Part shown: one piece after another, positions 1 through 7,860 of the stretch
Position numbering within the stretch: the first letter of the stretch is position 1
Layout: every line of letters begins with the position of its first letter
The notes under the pieces: model-generated
What the model saw: the letters and a program-made list of their open reading frames with translations, nothing else
The model's database searches: none
Told to the model about the DNA's origin: nothing
Made by a program: the position numbers and the translations under genes
From: Allobosea sp. WAO
GTDB lineage: Bacteria; Pseudomonadota; Alphaproteobacteria; Rhizobiales; Beijerinckiaceae
Assembly: GCF_001509835.1 (NCBI RefSeq)
Contig: NZ_JXTJ01000008.1
Location: 186,001 to 250,000, forward strand
Reading direction: 5' to 3'
Length of the DNA stretch: 64,000 nt

Positions 1-1361
1 TCGCGCTGACCGCGAAGGGGACGGCGCCGCTCGGCGGCAATGGCGCGCTCGATCTCGCCGTGCAGGGCCGGGTCGATGCCGCACTGGCCAATACCCAGCT
101 CGCGGCTGATGGCCGGAACCTGACCGGCCAAATCGCCATCGACATGCGGGCCAGCGGAACGATGTCCGCACCGCAGCTCTCCGGTGGCGCGACGCTCACC
201 AATGGCAGCTTCAGCGATGCCCTCCAGGGCGTCAGGCTGACCGCGATCGAGGCGCGCCTCGCCGCGCGCGGTCCTGAACTCGCGATCGAGCGCTTCTCGG
301 CGCAGACGCCGGGTGGCGGTACGCTTTCGGCGCGCGGCAATGTCCGGCTCGATCCCGAGGCCGGTTTCCCGGGGACGATTCGGATCGAAGGCAAGCGCGC
401 CCAGCTCGTCGCCAACGGGCTGGTCACCGCGGTGGCCGATCTCGGGCTCGATCTCGCAGGGCCACTGGCTCAGCGCCCGCGCGTCTCCGGACGCATCGGC
501 GTCGTCACGATCGAGGTCGCCGTGCCGGACCGGCTGCCGTCGAGCCTGCGCCCGGTCGACGGCATCAGGCATGTCCACGCCAAGGGCCAGGCCGCGCAAC
601 GCCTCGCGGCGCAGCGCAAGGCCCGCGCCGCCGCACAGCGCAAGGGTGCCCGCGCGCCGGCCTTCGATGCCGCGCTCGACATCACGGTCTCCGCCCCGGG
701 ACGCGTCTTCATCCGTGGCCGCGGCATCGACGCCGAACTCGGCGGCGAGCTGCGTGTCGGCGGCACCTCGGCGAATCCCGTGCTGAACGGCGGCTTCGAT
801 CTGCGCCGCGGTCGCCTGAGTGTGCTCAGCCAGCGCCTCGACTTCAGCCGCGGTCGGGTGACCTTCTCCGGCGACGTCATGCCGGAACTGGACTTCGTCG
901 CAGAGACGCGCGCCGCCGACGTTACGGCCAGAATCATCGTCAGCGGCCAGGCATCGGCGCCGGAGTTCGCCTTCACCTCCTCGCCGGAGCTGCCGCCGGA
1001 CGAGGTGCTCTCGCGACTGCTCTTCGAGCGCGCTTCCGGCTCGCTCTCGCCCTTCCAGGCGCTGCAGCTCGCCCAGACCGCGGCGCAATTCTCGGGTGCC
1101 GGTGGCGAGGACGTGTTCGAGAAGCTGCGGCGCCAACTCGGTGTCGACAATTTCGACGTCCAGATGGGGCCGGACGGGCCGACCGTCGGTGTCTCGCGCG
1201 CCTTGTCCGACAACATCACAATCGGTGTGAAGGCAGGAGCCAAACCCTCCGAAAGCGGAGTCTCTGTCGGCATCGACGTGACCCGGCGGCTGAAGCTCCA
1301 GGCGGAGACCAATGCCGACGGCAGCGCGGCGGTCGGTGTCGGAGCCGAGTGGGAATACTGA
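1..1361 (+). CDS. tamB: Translocation and assembly module inner-membrane protein TamB, C-terminal part (5' cut by window)
   Basis: The reading frame is open from the first bases, so this is the C-terminal third or so of a larger protein. TamB is an inner-membrane-anchored, periplasm-spanning protein that works with the outer-membrane protein TamA and is linked to lipid transport and outer-membrane biogenesis. The visible part has the alternating beta pattern of the DUF490 family. Near the end are the family hallmark 'SSPELPPDEVLSRLLF', a 'LQLAQ' helix and an amphipathic closing segment ending in an aromatic residue (WEY). An in-frame GTG at 60 is internal, not a start. tamA would be expected just upstream, outside the window. 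Confidence 0.88.
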   Translation, partial: ALTAKGTAPLGGNGALDLAVQGRVDAALANTQLAADGRNLTGQIAIDMRASGTMSAPQLSGGATLTNGSFSDALQGVRLTAIEARLAARGPELAIERFSAQTPGGGTLSARGNVRLDPEAGFPGTIRIEGKRAQLVANGLVTAVADLGLDLAGPLAQRPRVSGRIGVVTIEVAVPDRLPSSLRPVDGIRHVHAKGQAAQRLAAQRKARAAAQRKGARAPAFDAALDITVSAPGRVFIRGRGIDAELGGELRVGGTSANPVLNGGFDLRRGRLSVLSQRLDFSRGRVTFSGDVMPELDFVAETRAADVTARIIVSGQASAPEFAFTSSPELPPDEVLSRLLFERASGSLSPFQALQLAQTAAQFSGAGGEDVFEKLRRQLGVDNFDVQMGPDGPTVGVSRALSDNITIGVKAGAKPSESGVSVGIDVTRRLKLQAETNADGSAAVGVGAEWEY

Positions 1362-1757
1362 GTCGGCTGGCGGGGGAATCGTCGCCGCTGCTCGGAGCCG
1401 AAGATTCGCCTCATAAGAGGGCCAAAACGGGCTTCGGGTGCCGCGATCCGGTCCCGGCCGGTTAACAGCGTCTTAAGTTCCGCGCTCAAAGCGTGGCCGA
1501 CGTGCAACACCGGGGTCCAAAGAGCCCCGCCAAGCCTCACCCGGACGTGATGATGGTTGATCGCGGGGCGGGCATTCGTAATGGTGACTGTGCGGCGGGA
1601 CATTCCCGGTCGCTGTTTTTCAACTTCGCCTCTGAGTGGTTCAGGGTGGGGGGGGAAGACCGGGATAGGCGGGTTCGCCGGTGGGGTCTCCTGGGGCCGT
1701 CCGGAAAACGAGTTCGCCGAAGCCCGAGGGTCTCGAAACTCTTTTGGAGGTTATCAA
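1362..1757. other. 396-base gap between tamB and the porin: leader/promoter region with CtrA-like box
   Basis: No gene is supported here. The only recognisable motif is TTAA-N7-TTAA at 1462-1476, which matches the alphaproteobacterial CtrA box. A run of nine G lies near 1650. A good ribosome-binding site (TGGAGG, 1745-1750) serves the porin start at 1758. The gap suggests a long 5' leader for a highly expressed outer-membrane protein. Confidence 0.5.
1462..1476. promoter_or_regulatory. Candidate CtrA-binding box (TTAA-N7-TTAA)
   Basis: TTAA at 1462-1465, seven bases, TTAA at 1473-1476. This is the canonical full CtrA recognition spacing in alphaproteobacteria. It sits 282 bases before the porin start and 100 bases after the tamB stop. 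The pattern is short enough to arise by chance, but TTAA is rare in DNA this GC-rich. Confidence 0.4.
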
Positions 1758-3221
1758 ATGAAGCTCGTTAAGAGCCTCCTCCTCGGTTCTGCCGCCGGTA
1801 TCGCCGCGGTTGCCGGGGCTCAGGCCGCCGACCTTCCCTCGCGGAAGGCCGCTCCGGTCGAATACGTTCGCGTCTGCTCCGCCTACGGCGCTGGCTTCTT
1901 CTACATCCCGGGCACCGACACCTGCCTCCGCGTCGGCGGTCGTGTCCGTGCTGAGTACACCGTCGGTTCGCGCTATGGCGACACGAACGACTCCTACGGC
2001 AGCCGCGCTCGTGGTCGTCTGAACGTCGACGCCCGTACCGCCACCGCTTTCGGCACCCTGCGGACCTTCTTCCGCTACGAGCTGACCAACAGCACCGGCC
2101 TGTACAACAACACGCTCAACGGCAACCAGGGCATCGTCGCTCCGGGCGCCCCGCGCACCCTGACCGGCTCGACCGCTTCGTCGGCGAACCTCGATCTGGC
2201 CTTCGTCCAGTTCGGCCCGATCACCGCTGGTCGCGCTCAGTCGTTCTTCGACTTCTATGCCAACGATCTCGGCTTCACCACCGTTCGTACGGCTGACTCG
2301 CGTCTGAACCTGTTGGCCTACACCGCCACCTTCGGTTCGGGCTTCTCGGCCACCCTGTCGCTCGAAGATCGCGTCTCGGGCACCGGTTCGCGTGAGTCCG
2401 GCATCGCTCTGGTCGGCACCAACGCCGCCGGTGAGCCGATCGGCCTGGGCGTCGGCAGCTACCTCGGTCAGGACTATCCGGACATCGTCGCCTCGCTCCG
2501 CGTCGATCAGGGCTGGGGTTCGGCTCAGTTGTCGGCTGCTCTGTCGCAGCGCAGCATCAACAACGCTGGCCTGAACACCGTCTTCGGTCCGGGCGGCGCT
2601 GCTGCTGGCGGCATCGCCAACGGCAACGGCATCTTCGTCGGCAACAAGGACGAGATGGGCTGGGCCATCCAGGGCGGCGTGAAGATCAACCTGCCGATGC
2701 TTGCGGCTGGCGACTTCCTGTTCCTGCAGGCTGCCTACGCTGACGGCGCTCTCGGCTACCTCGGCTGGGGCGGCAACATGGGCGTCGGCCGTATCTCGGC
2801 CTTCAACTCGCAGCTCGCTGTCGCCGACTTCGGCGTGAACGCCATCGGCAACGTCGACTCCTCGACCGGCTGGTCGATTGTCGCGGCCCTGCGTCACTTC
2901 TGGACCCCGACCCTGCGTTCGGAGCTCGTCGCTTCGTACTCCGAGCTGAAGCTCGGCTACGTGCTCGGCGCTCAGAACGTCGGTGGGCAGATCAACCGCC
3001 CGCTCGATCCGAAGGAGCTGATCGTCTCGGGTAACCTGATCTGGTCGCCGGTTTCGGGCCTGGATATCGGCGTCGAGGTGCTCTACACCAGCACCAACCT
3101 GCGTCAGCCGGTCCTGTCGGGCAACAACCTCGGCAACCGCATCGCGGTCGGCAACGGTGGTTCGCTCGTCAAGTCCGACGACGCTTGGGCTGGCCGCTTC
3201 CGCATCCAGCGCGACTTCTGA
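1758..3221 (+). CDS. Rhizobial-type outer-membrane porin
   Basis: A 487-residue beta-barrel porin for passive diffusion of small solutes across the outer membrane. The start at 1758 is chosen because TGGAGG lies seven bases upstream and the protein then opens with a clean Sec signal peptide (MKLVKSLLLGSAAG...AQA, cleaved about residue 23). An in-frame upstream extension to 1557 would bury that signal. The mature N-terminus (DLPSRKAAPVEYVRVC) and the 'GTDTCLRVGGRVRAEY' segment are typical of the rhizobial porin family. It ends in a C-terminal phenylalanine (RFRIQRDF), the barrel-assembly signal. It is monocistronic with a strong terminator. Codon use favours a few codons more than its neighbours, as expected for an abundant protein. 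Confidence 0.93.
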   Translation: MKLVKSLLLGSAAGIAAVAGAQAADLPSRKAAPVEYVRVCSAYGAGFFYIPGTDTCLRVGGRVRAEYTVGSRYGDTNDSYGSRARGRLNVDARTATAFGTLRTFFRYELTNSTGLYNNTLNGNQGIVAPGAPRTLTGSTASSANLDLAFVQFGPITAGRAQSFFDFYANDLGFTTVRTADSRLNLLAYTATFGSGFSATLSLEDRVSGTGSRESGIALVGTNAAGEPIGLGVGSYLGQDYPDIVASLRVDQGWGSAQLSAALSQRSINNAGLNTVFGPGGAAAGGIANGNGIFVGNKDEMGWAIQGGVKINLPMLAAGDFLFLQAAYADGALGYLGWGGNMGVGRISAFNSQLAVADFGVNAIGNVDSSTGWSIVAALRHFWTPTLRSELVASYSELKLGYVLGAQNVGGQINRPLDPKELIVSGNLIWSPVSGLDIGVEVLYTSTNLRQPVLSGNNLGNRIAVGNGGSLVKSDDAWAGRFRIQRDF

Positions 3222-3245
3222 TCGATCTTACGATCGTGAGGATGG

Positions 3246-3279
3246 AAGCCCCGGGGAAACCCGGGGCTTCTTTCGTTTT
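3246..3279 (+). terminator. Rho-independent terminator of the porin
   Basis: Perfect 10-bp stem AAGCCCCGGG / CCCGGGGCTT (3246-3255 and 3260-3269) with a GAAA loop, followed by a T-rich tract to 3279. It lies 24 bases after the porin stop. Confidence 0.9.
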
Positions 3280-3499
3280 GGCGGCCTGCGGCGGGCGCTG
3301 ACGAGATGCTTGGCGATGATGCGAGCTTGGCGACGACGCGAGGCGTCTCGACCGCGCGGCCGCGCCAGTGCCGCGGGCCGCCGATTCCGGGGTAGAACCT
3401 GGCCGCTTTGCTTGACTTGATCGTGGGATAGGGCCTGATTCTTGCGGTGCCGTAGGAGCCGGAAGCGGTTCGATTCGGTGGCAGGGGCGAGGGTCGGGG

Positions 3500-5830
3500 A
3501 TGACGCGGCAGGCCGGTTGGCTGTGGGGATTCGTTCCACTGGCGGTGTTGTGGAGCTCGGCAAACCTGATTCAGGGCGAAGCGGTTCGCAGGGATGTCGA
3601 GGGCAGGGCTCTCGCAGCCGGATCTCTTGCTGGCGCGGCTCCGGGAATTCGCGAAGTCACGGTCAGGGTCGATGGCCGCGACGTCTATCTCGATGGCGAG
3701 GCGACCAGCTCCGACGGTGCCGCCAAGGCGTTGGCGCAGCTGACGTCCGAATTCGGCGTCCGGCGTGTGATCGGTGGCCTGACCCAGGTCGTCGCGCAGA
3801 AGCCTTATAGCTGGTCGGCCAACCGCGAGGCGAAGCGGCTGACGCTTGCCGGCTACGTGCCGGACGAGGCGACGGCGAAGGCCAATCTCGCTGCCGCCAG
3901 GGCGCTGGGAGCCGATCTGCCGATCGAGGACCAGCAGAAAATAGCCTTCGGCGCGCCGGCCGGTTTCGCGGCCCTGACCGCGGCGATGATCGCCGACCTC
4001 GGCCGCCTCGCCACCGGCAAGGTCGCGCTCGACGATGCGCGTTTCTGCGTCGAGGGTACGGCCTCCACGCCGGAGGCCTATCTGGCCCTGCGGGCCGCGG
4101 CGGCGACGGCTGCCCCGGCAGGCTTTTCGCGAGTCGACTGCGCGCTCAACCCGCCGACTGTCGCGCCCTATGCCTGGAGCGCCGAGAAGAGTGCCGCCGG
4201 GACCGTGACGATTTCCGGATTCTACCCGTCGGAGGCTGTGAAGCGGGAGTTCGGCGTCCTGCTCGCACGCGGCTTCCCCGGGGAAGGCAAGATCATCGAC
4301 AGGACATTGCCGGCCGCTGGCGAGCCCCCGGTTTTCCTGGCGCAAGTCGGACGCGCGATTTCGGAGTTGGCGCGTCTGCACAGCGGCAAGGTCGAACTCG
4401 AGGGAGGCCGCTACCGGATCAGCGGCGAGGGGCCGAAGGATTTCGCCAGCTGCGAGGCGCTACGGCTCAACATCGCCCAGGCGGATGGCCCGGAATCCGT
4501 GGCAGTGGCGACGATCGCCTGCCCACCGCCACCGCCGCCACCTCCCGCACCGGTGATGCCGCCCATGCCGGAGGCTCCGGCGCTCAACCTCACCTTTGCC
4601 CCACCGCCAACGCCCGCGGAGCCTCTCGCGCCGCAGGCGCCTCTGGCGCCGACGGTGGCGACCGCGCCGCCGCCCCCGGCACCACCGCCTGCTCCTGCAG
4701 TTCCGGCGCGCCCGCTGCAATGGCGTGCCGAGAAATCGGCCGATGGCATCACCTTGTCGGGCTTCGCTCCCGACTCGGCTGCCAGGATAGCTGTGGCGGA
4801 ACTCGCCCGGACAGCTCTTGGCCGCGGCGCGCTGACCGATCGGACCAGTATCGAGCCGAACCTGCGCAACTCGGCCGACTACGGCGCCGTGACGCGTTTC
4901 GCCCTCGGCCTTCTGGCGAAGATCGAGCGCGGCAGTGTCAGCCTGAACGGCGGTAATCTCTCGGTTGCTGGCGCCGCGCCAGATCATGCCGGTTGGACGG
5001 CGCTGCAGGAGGCGCTTAAAGGGCAGTCCCTGCCGGCTGGCCTTGTGCTTTCCAGCACGCCGGCGCTGACCATCAACCGCTACGGTTTCTCGGCCACGGT
5101 CGACAAGACCGGCGGCACGCTGACGGGCCATCTGCCGGATGCTGGTTCGAAGCAGGCGATCGCGGCGCTGATCGAGGCCTCGCCGCTGCGCGGCAAGATT
5201 CAGGACGAGACGACGATCGTGCCGGCGGCGCCAGCCGGCTTCGGGGTTGCGGCGCGCGGTGCGATCCAGGACCTGCTGCGGCTGGACCTCGGTTCGGTAA
5301 GCGTGGTTGATCATGACGTCAGCGTTCAGGGCCTTACCTGCCGCGATCTCATACGCGCCGAGATCGAAACCAATGCCGCGAGCGGTCTTCCGGAAGGCTT
5401 CACCGGCAAGGCCGAGGTCGCCATGCGCCAGACCGGCTGCGTCATCGACCCGCCCAGCACCTGCCAGAACGATCTCGATGCCTTGACCCAGCGCTACTAC
5501 GTGATGTTCGGGCAGGGCACGGCGGTGGTGACGCTCGATCCTGTCACCGAGCGGGCGATGGTCGAGGCTGCGGCGATTCTGAAGCAGTGCCCGGCCTCGC
5601 GGGTCACCGTCGAGGGCCACGCCAATCTCGACGGCGAGCGGGCGGGCTTCAACAACCTCGACCTGTCGCGGCGGCGCGCTCAGAGGGTTCGCGAGGAACT
5701 CGTCCGGCGTGGGCTGGATCCTGACCAGCTCGAGGTCAAGGGCTATGGCGTCGACCGGCCGCTGGTTGCCCATGGCGATACCGAAGCCAAGGTCAAGAAT
5801 CGCCGCGTCCAGTTCACCGTCGCGAAATAG
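3500..5830 (+). CDS. OmpA-family protein with BON domain and four internal repeats
   Basis: A 776-residue envelope protein. Residues 1-25 form an N-terminal hydrophobic segment. Residues 50-95 look like a BON domain. The middle holds four related blocks of about 110-120 residues (about 102-215, 223-341, 405-520, 527-648), each opening with a pattern like 'PYxWSAxk...ltGyxPd'. Blocks 2 and 3 are separated by a proline-rich linker (342-404). The C-terminal 115 residues are an OmpA/MotB peptidoglycan-binding domain (VTVEGHANLDG...NLDLSRRRAQRV...KGYG...NRRVQFTV). It likely tethers the envelope to peptidoglycan; the exact role is unknown. The membrane gene at 5842 follows after 11 bases, so they are probably co-transcribed. 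Confidence 0.85.
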   Translation: MTRQAGWLWGFVPLAVLWSSANLIQGEAVRRDVEGRALAAGSLAGAAPGIREVTVRVDGRDVYLDGEATSSDGAAKALAQLTSEFGVRRVIGGLTQVVAQKPYSWSANREAKRLTLAGYVPDEATAKANLAAARALGADLPIEDQQKIAFGAPAGFAALTAAMIADLGRLATGKVALDDARFCVEGTASTPEAYLALRAAAATAAPAGFSRVDCALNPPTVAPYAWSAEKSAAGTVTISGFYPSEAVKREFGVLLARGFPGEGKIIDRTLPAAGEPPVFLAQVGRAISELARLHSGKVELEGGRYRISGEGPKDFASCEALRLNIAQADGPESVAVATIACPPPPPPPPAPVMPPMPEAPALNLTFAPPPTPAEPLAPQAPLAPTVATAPPPPAPPPAPAVPARPLQWRAEKSADGITLSGFAPDSAARIAVAELARTALGRGALTDRTSIEPNLRNSADYGAVTRFALGLLAKIERGSVSLNGGNLSVAGAAPDHAGWTALQEALKGQSLPAGLVLSSTPALTINRYGFSATVDKTGGTLTGHLPDAGSKQAIAALIEASPLRGKIQDETTIVPAAPAGFGVAARGAIQDLLRLDLGSVSVVDHDVSVQGLTCRDLIRAEIETNAASGLPEGFTGKAEVAMRQTGCVIDPPSTCQNDLDALTQRYYVMFGQGTAVVTLDPVTERAMVEAAAILKQCPASRVTVEGHANLDGERAGFNNLDLSRRRAQRVREELVRRGLDPDQLEVKGYGVDRPLVAHGDTEAKVKNRRVQFTVAK

Positions 5831-5841
5831 GGACGCAAGCC

Positions 5842-6828
5842 ATGCTGTATCTCGCGCTCCATTTTGCCTGGTTTCTCGTGGCAGCCTTCGCCATCGGCCT
5901 GGTTTTCGGCTGGCTGACCTGTCGCGGCTGGCTGCGCGGCCTGCTTTCTGCCCAGGTGCTGCTCGTCGTCGCGCTCTGGGCGGGCGCCGCGGCGCTGGTC
6001 TGGCTGCGCGCCTTGAACAACCTGCCGGCCTTCTGGGTCGAGACCGGTCTTCTCTATGTGGCGGTCTATGCCGCCGGCTGCCTGGTCGGCTGCCTGCTCA
6101 AGGGCGATGCGCCGGTGCCGGAAGCGGCGCTCGCCCTGCCTGCGCCGCGGCTGGCGCTGCCGCAACCACCCCGCGCCTTGCCTGCGCCAATCGGGAGTGC
6201 AGAGCCTGCCCCGATGCCTAAGCTCGACGGCGAGGATGCGATCGCCGGGCGCAGGCCGACCGGCTATGTCGCTGCGCGCGGCGGCGTTGCCGACGATCTC
6301 AAGCTGATCAAGGGCGTCGGCCCGCAGAACGAGGAACGCCTGCACGCGCTCGGCATCTGGCATTTCAGCCAGATCGCGGCCTGGACGCCTGAGAATGTCG
6401 AATGGGTCGGCGGCTATCTCGCCTTCCCGGGCCGGATCGAGCGCGAGGAATGGGTCGCGCAGGCTGCGACACTGGCCGGAGACGCGGCGACGGCCGATCA
6501 GGCAGCGCCCGTCGTCATGTCCGGTGCGGCTCTCGAAGGCACGCGGCCGGGTAACCTGCTCACGGCAGCCCGCGACGGCAAGCCGGACGATCTGTCGCTG
6601 ATCGACGGTGTCGGCAACGCCATCGCCGAAAAGCTGAACGGGCTCGGCATCTGGCATTTCGACCAGCTCGCTGCGCTCGGGACGGAAGAGCTGCGCTATA
6701 TCGCGCACCACACCGGTTTTCCGGGGCGCGACATCGCCGAGCAATGGCGGGCCGAAGCGCGCATCCTGGCCGCTGGTGGCGAGACGGCGCATTCGCGCGC
6801 AGAGAAAGAGCGGCGCGGCAAGGGCTGA
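5842..6828 (+). CDS. Membrane protein with two C-terminal helix-hairpin-helix (NuoE-tail-like) modules
   Basis: 328 residues. The first 90 carry three predicted membrane helices, followed by an alanine/proline-rich linker. Two near-duplicate modules follow: 'DDLKLIKGVGPQNEERLHALGIWHFSQ' (about 152-205) and 'DDLSLIDGVGNAIAEKLNGLGIWHFDQ' (about 249-300). Both have a helix-hairpin-helix GVG turn and end in 'FPGR-(I/D)...eeW..qA'. The same module occurs as the C-terminal extension of NADH dehydrogenase subunit E in rhizobia and in small 'DUF4332-like' proteins; that is family knowledge, not a search result. Function is unknown. It is probably transcribed with the OmpA gene 11 bases upstream. Confidence 0.75.
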   Translation: MLYLALHFAWFLVAAFAIGLVFGWLTCRGWLRGLLSAQVLLVVALWAGAAALVWLRALNNLPAFWVETGLLYVAVYAAGCLVGCLLKGDAPVPEAALALPAPRLALPQPPRALPAPIGSAEPAPMPKLDGEDAIAGRRPTGYVAARGGVADDLKLIKGVGPQNEERLHALGIWHFSQIAAWTPENVEWVGGYLAFPGRIEREEWVAQAATLAGDAATADQAAPVVMSGAALEGTRPGNLLTAARDGKPDDLSLIDGVGNAIAEKLNGLGIWHFDQLAALGTEELRYIAHHTGFPGRDIAEQWRAEARILAAGGETAHSRAEKERRGKG

Positions 6829-6870
6829 CGAGGCCGACCGCTCGCCGGCGAGCCTTTTGCCGGCGCGCCG

Positions 6871-7764
6871 TCAGGCGGCGCGTTTCTCCGCGCGGCTCAC
6901 CAGCCTGCCGATGCGTTTCGTCATGTCGCGGCTGCCGAGCAGCGGCGCGTGGCCCTGTCCCGGCGCGGTAAAGATCTCGCATTGCGGATGGCGCCCGGCC
7001 ATCTCCGTCAAGGTCTGCTCGGCCAGCAGGTCGGAGTTCTCGCCGCGAATGCCGAGGACGGGGACGTGGTTCAGCGCGGCGAAATAGGGCCAGAGCACCG
7101 GCAGCGGCGCTTCGAGATCGAGCTCTTCGAGTGTCTTGAGCAGCCGCGGATCGTAATCGGGGACGAGCGCGCCGCCGCGCTCGGTCCAGGTGCGGCGGGC
7201 CATGACCTCCCATTCCCGGTCGCCGAAGAGCGGGAACTGCTGGTCCGAAAGCCTTTTCAGGATCTCGGCGCCCTCGGCGAAGCTGCGCGGCGTGGGCAGC
7301 TTGCCGACATAGCCGCGAATGCGCAGCAGGCCGCGCGCATCGATCACCGGCCCGACATCGTTGAGCACGACGCCCTTGATCACGCTTGGCCGCGCCACGG
7401 CCAGCGCCATGGTCAGCAGCCCGCCGCGCGAGGTCCCGACAAAGGCCGCTTCCTCGATGCCGGTGGCCGCGAGAACCTGCATGAGGTCGTCGAGCTCGAC
7501 GCGGATGTCGTAGTTGCGCCAGTCGCGGTCGTACTCCGAGCGGCCGCGCCCACGATAGTCGAGGGCGAGCACCCGCCGGGGCTCGGCGGGATCGCTGCTC
7601 AGCGCCAGCGCCAGCTCGTGGAAGTCGGCCGCGGTGCGGGCGAGGCCGGGCAGGCAGATGACAGGCAGGGCGCGCGCCGCGAGCGGGCCGTATTCGCGCA
7701 CATGCAGTTTCAGCCCGTCGCGGGCGCTGAAATAGAGCGAGCGGAATCCGCTATCGGCGTCCAT
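6871..7764 (-). CDS. Alpha/beta-fold hydrolase
   Basis: 297 residues, probably cytoplasmic. It has the alpha/beta-hydrolase pattern: oxyanion region 'LPGLARTAADF', 'LDYRGRGRSEYD', nucleophile elbow 'GTSRGG' (Ser about 112), an acid after 'VPVLGIRGENSDLL', and a catalytic His in 'GQGHAPLL'. The substrate cannot be read from sequence; relatives include esterases and lactonases. The start at 7764 is preferred over an in-frame one at 7857 because AGGA lies upstream and the extension is low-complexity. It follows the lytic transglycosylase on the same strand after about 100 bases, so the two may be co-transcribed. Confidence 0.85.
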   Translation of the reverse strand: MDADSGFRSLYFSARDGLKLHVREYGPLAARALPVICLPGLARTAADFHELALALSSDPAEPRRVLALDYRGRGRSEYDRDWRNYDIRVELDDLMQVLAATGIEEAAFVGTSRGGLLTMALAVARPSVIKGVVLNDVGPVIDARGLLRIRGYVGKLPTPRSFAEGAEILKRLSDQQFPLFGDREWEVMARRTWTERGGALVPDYDPRLLKTLEELDLEAPLPVLWPYFAALNHVPVLGIRGENSDLLAEQTLTEMAGRHPQCEIFTAPGQGHAPLLGSRDMTKRIGRLVSRAEKRAA

Positions 7765-7860
7765 GCGTGATCCTGTCGTGTGGTCGACAAGGCTTGTCGC
7801 ATGCCGGCTCCGCTGCGGCAAAGCCCCTTCTCGCCCCTTTGGGGCGGGATGAACCATGCC

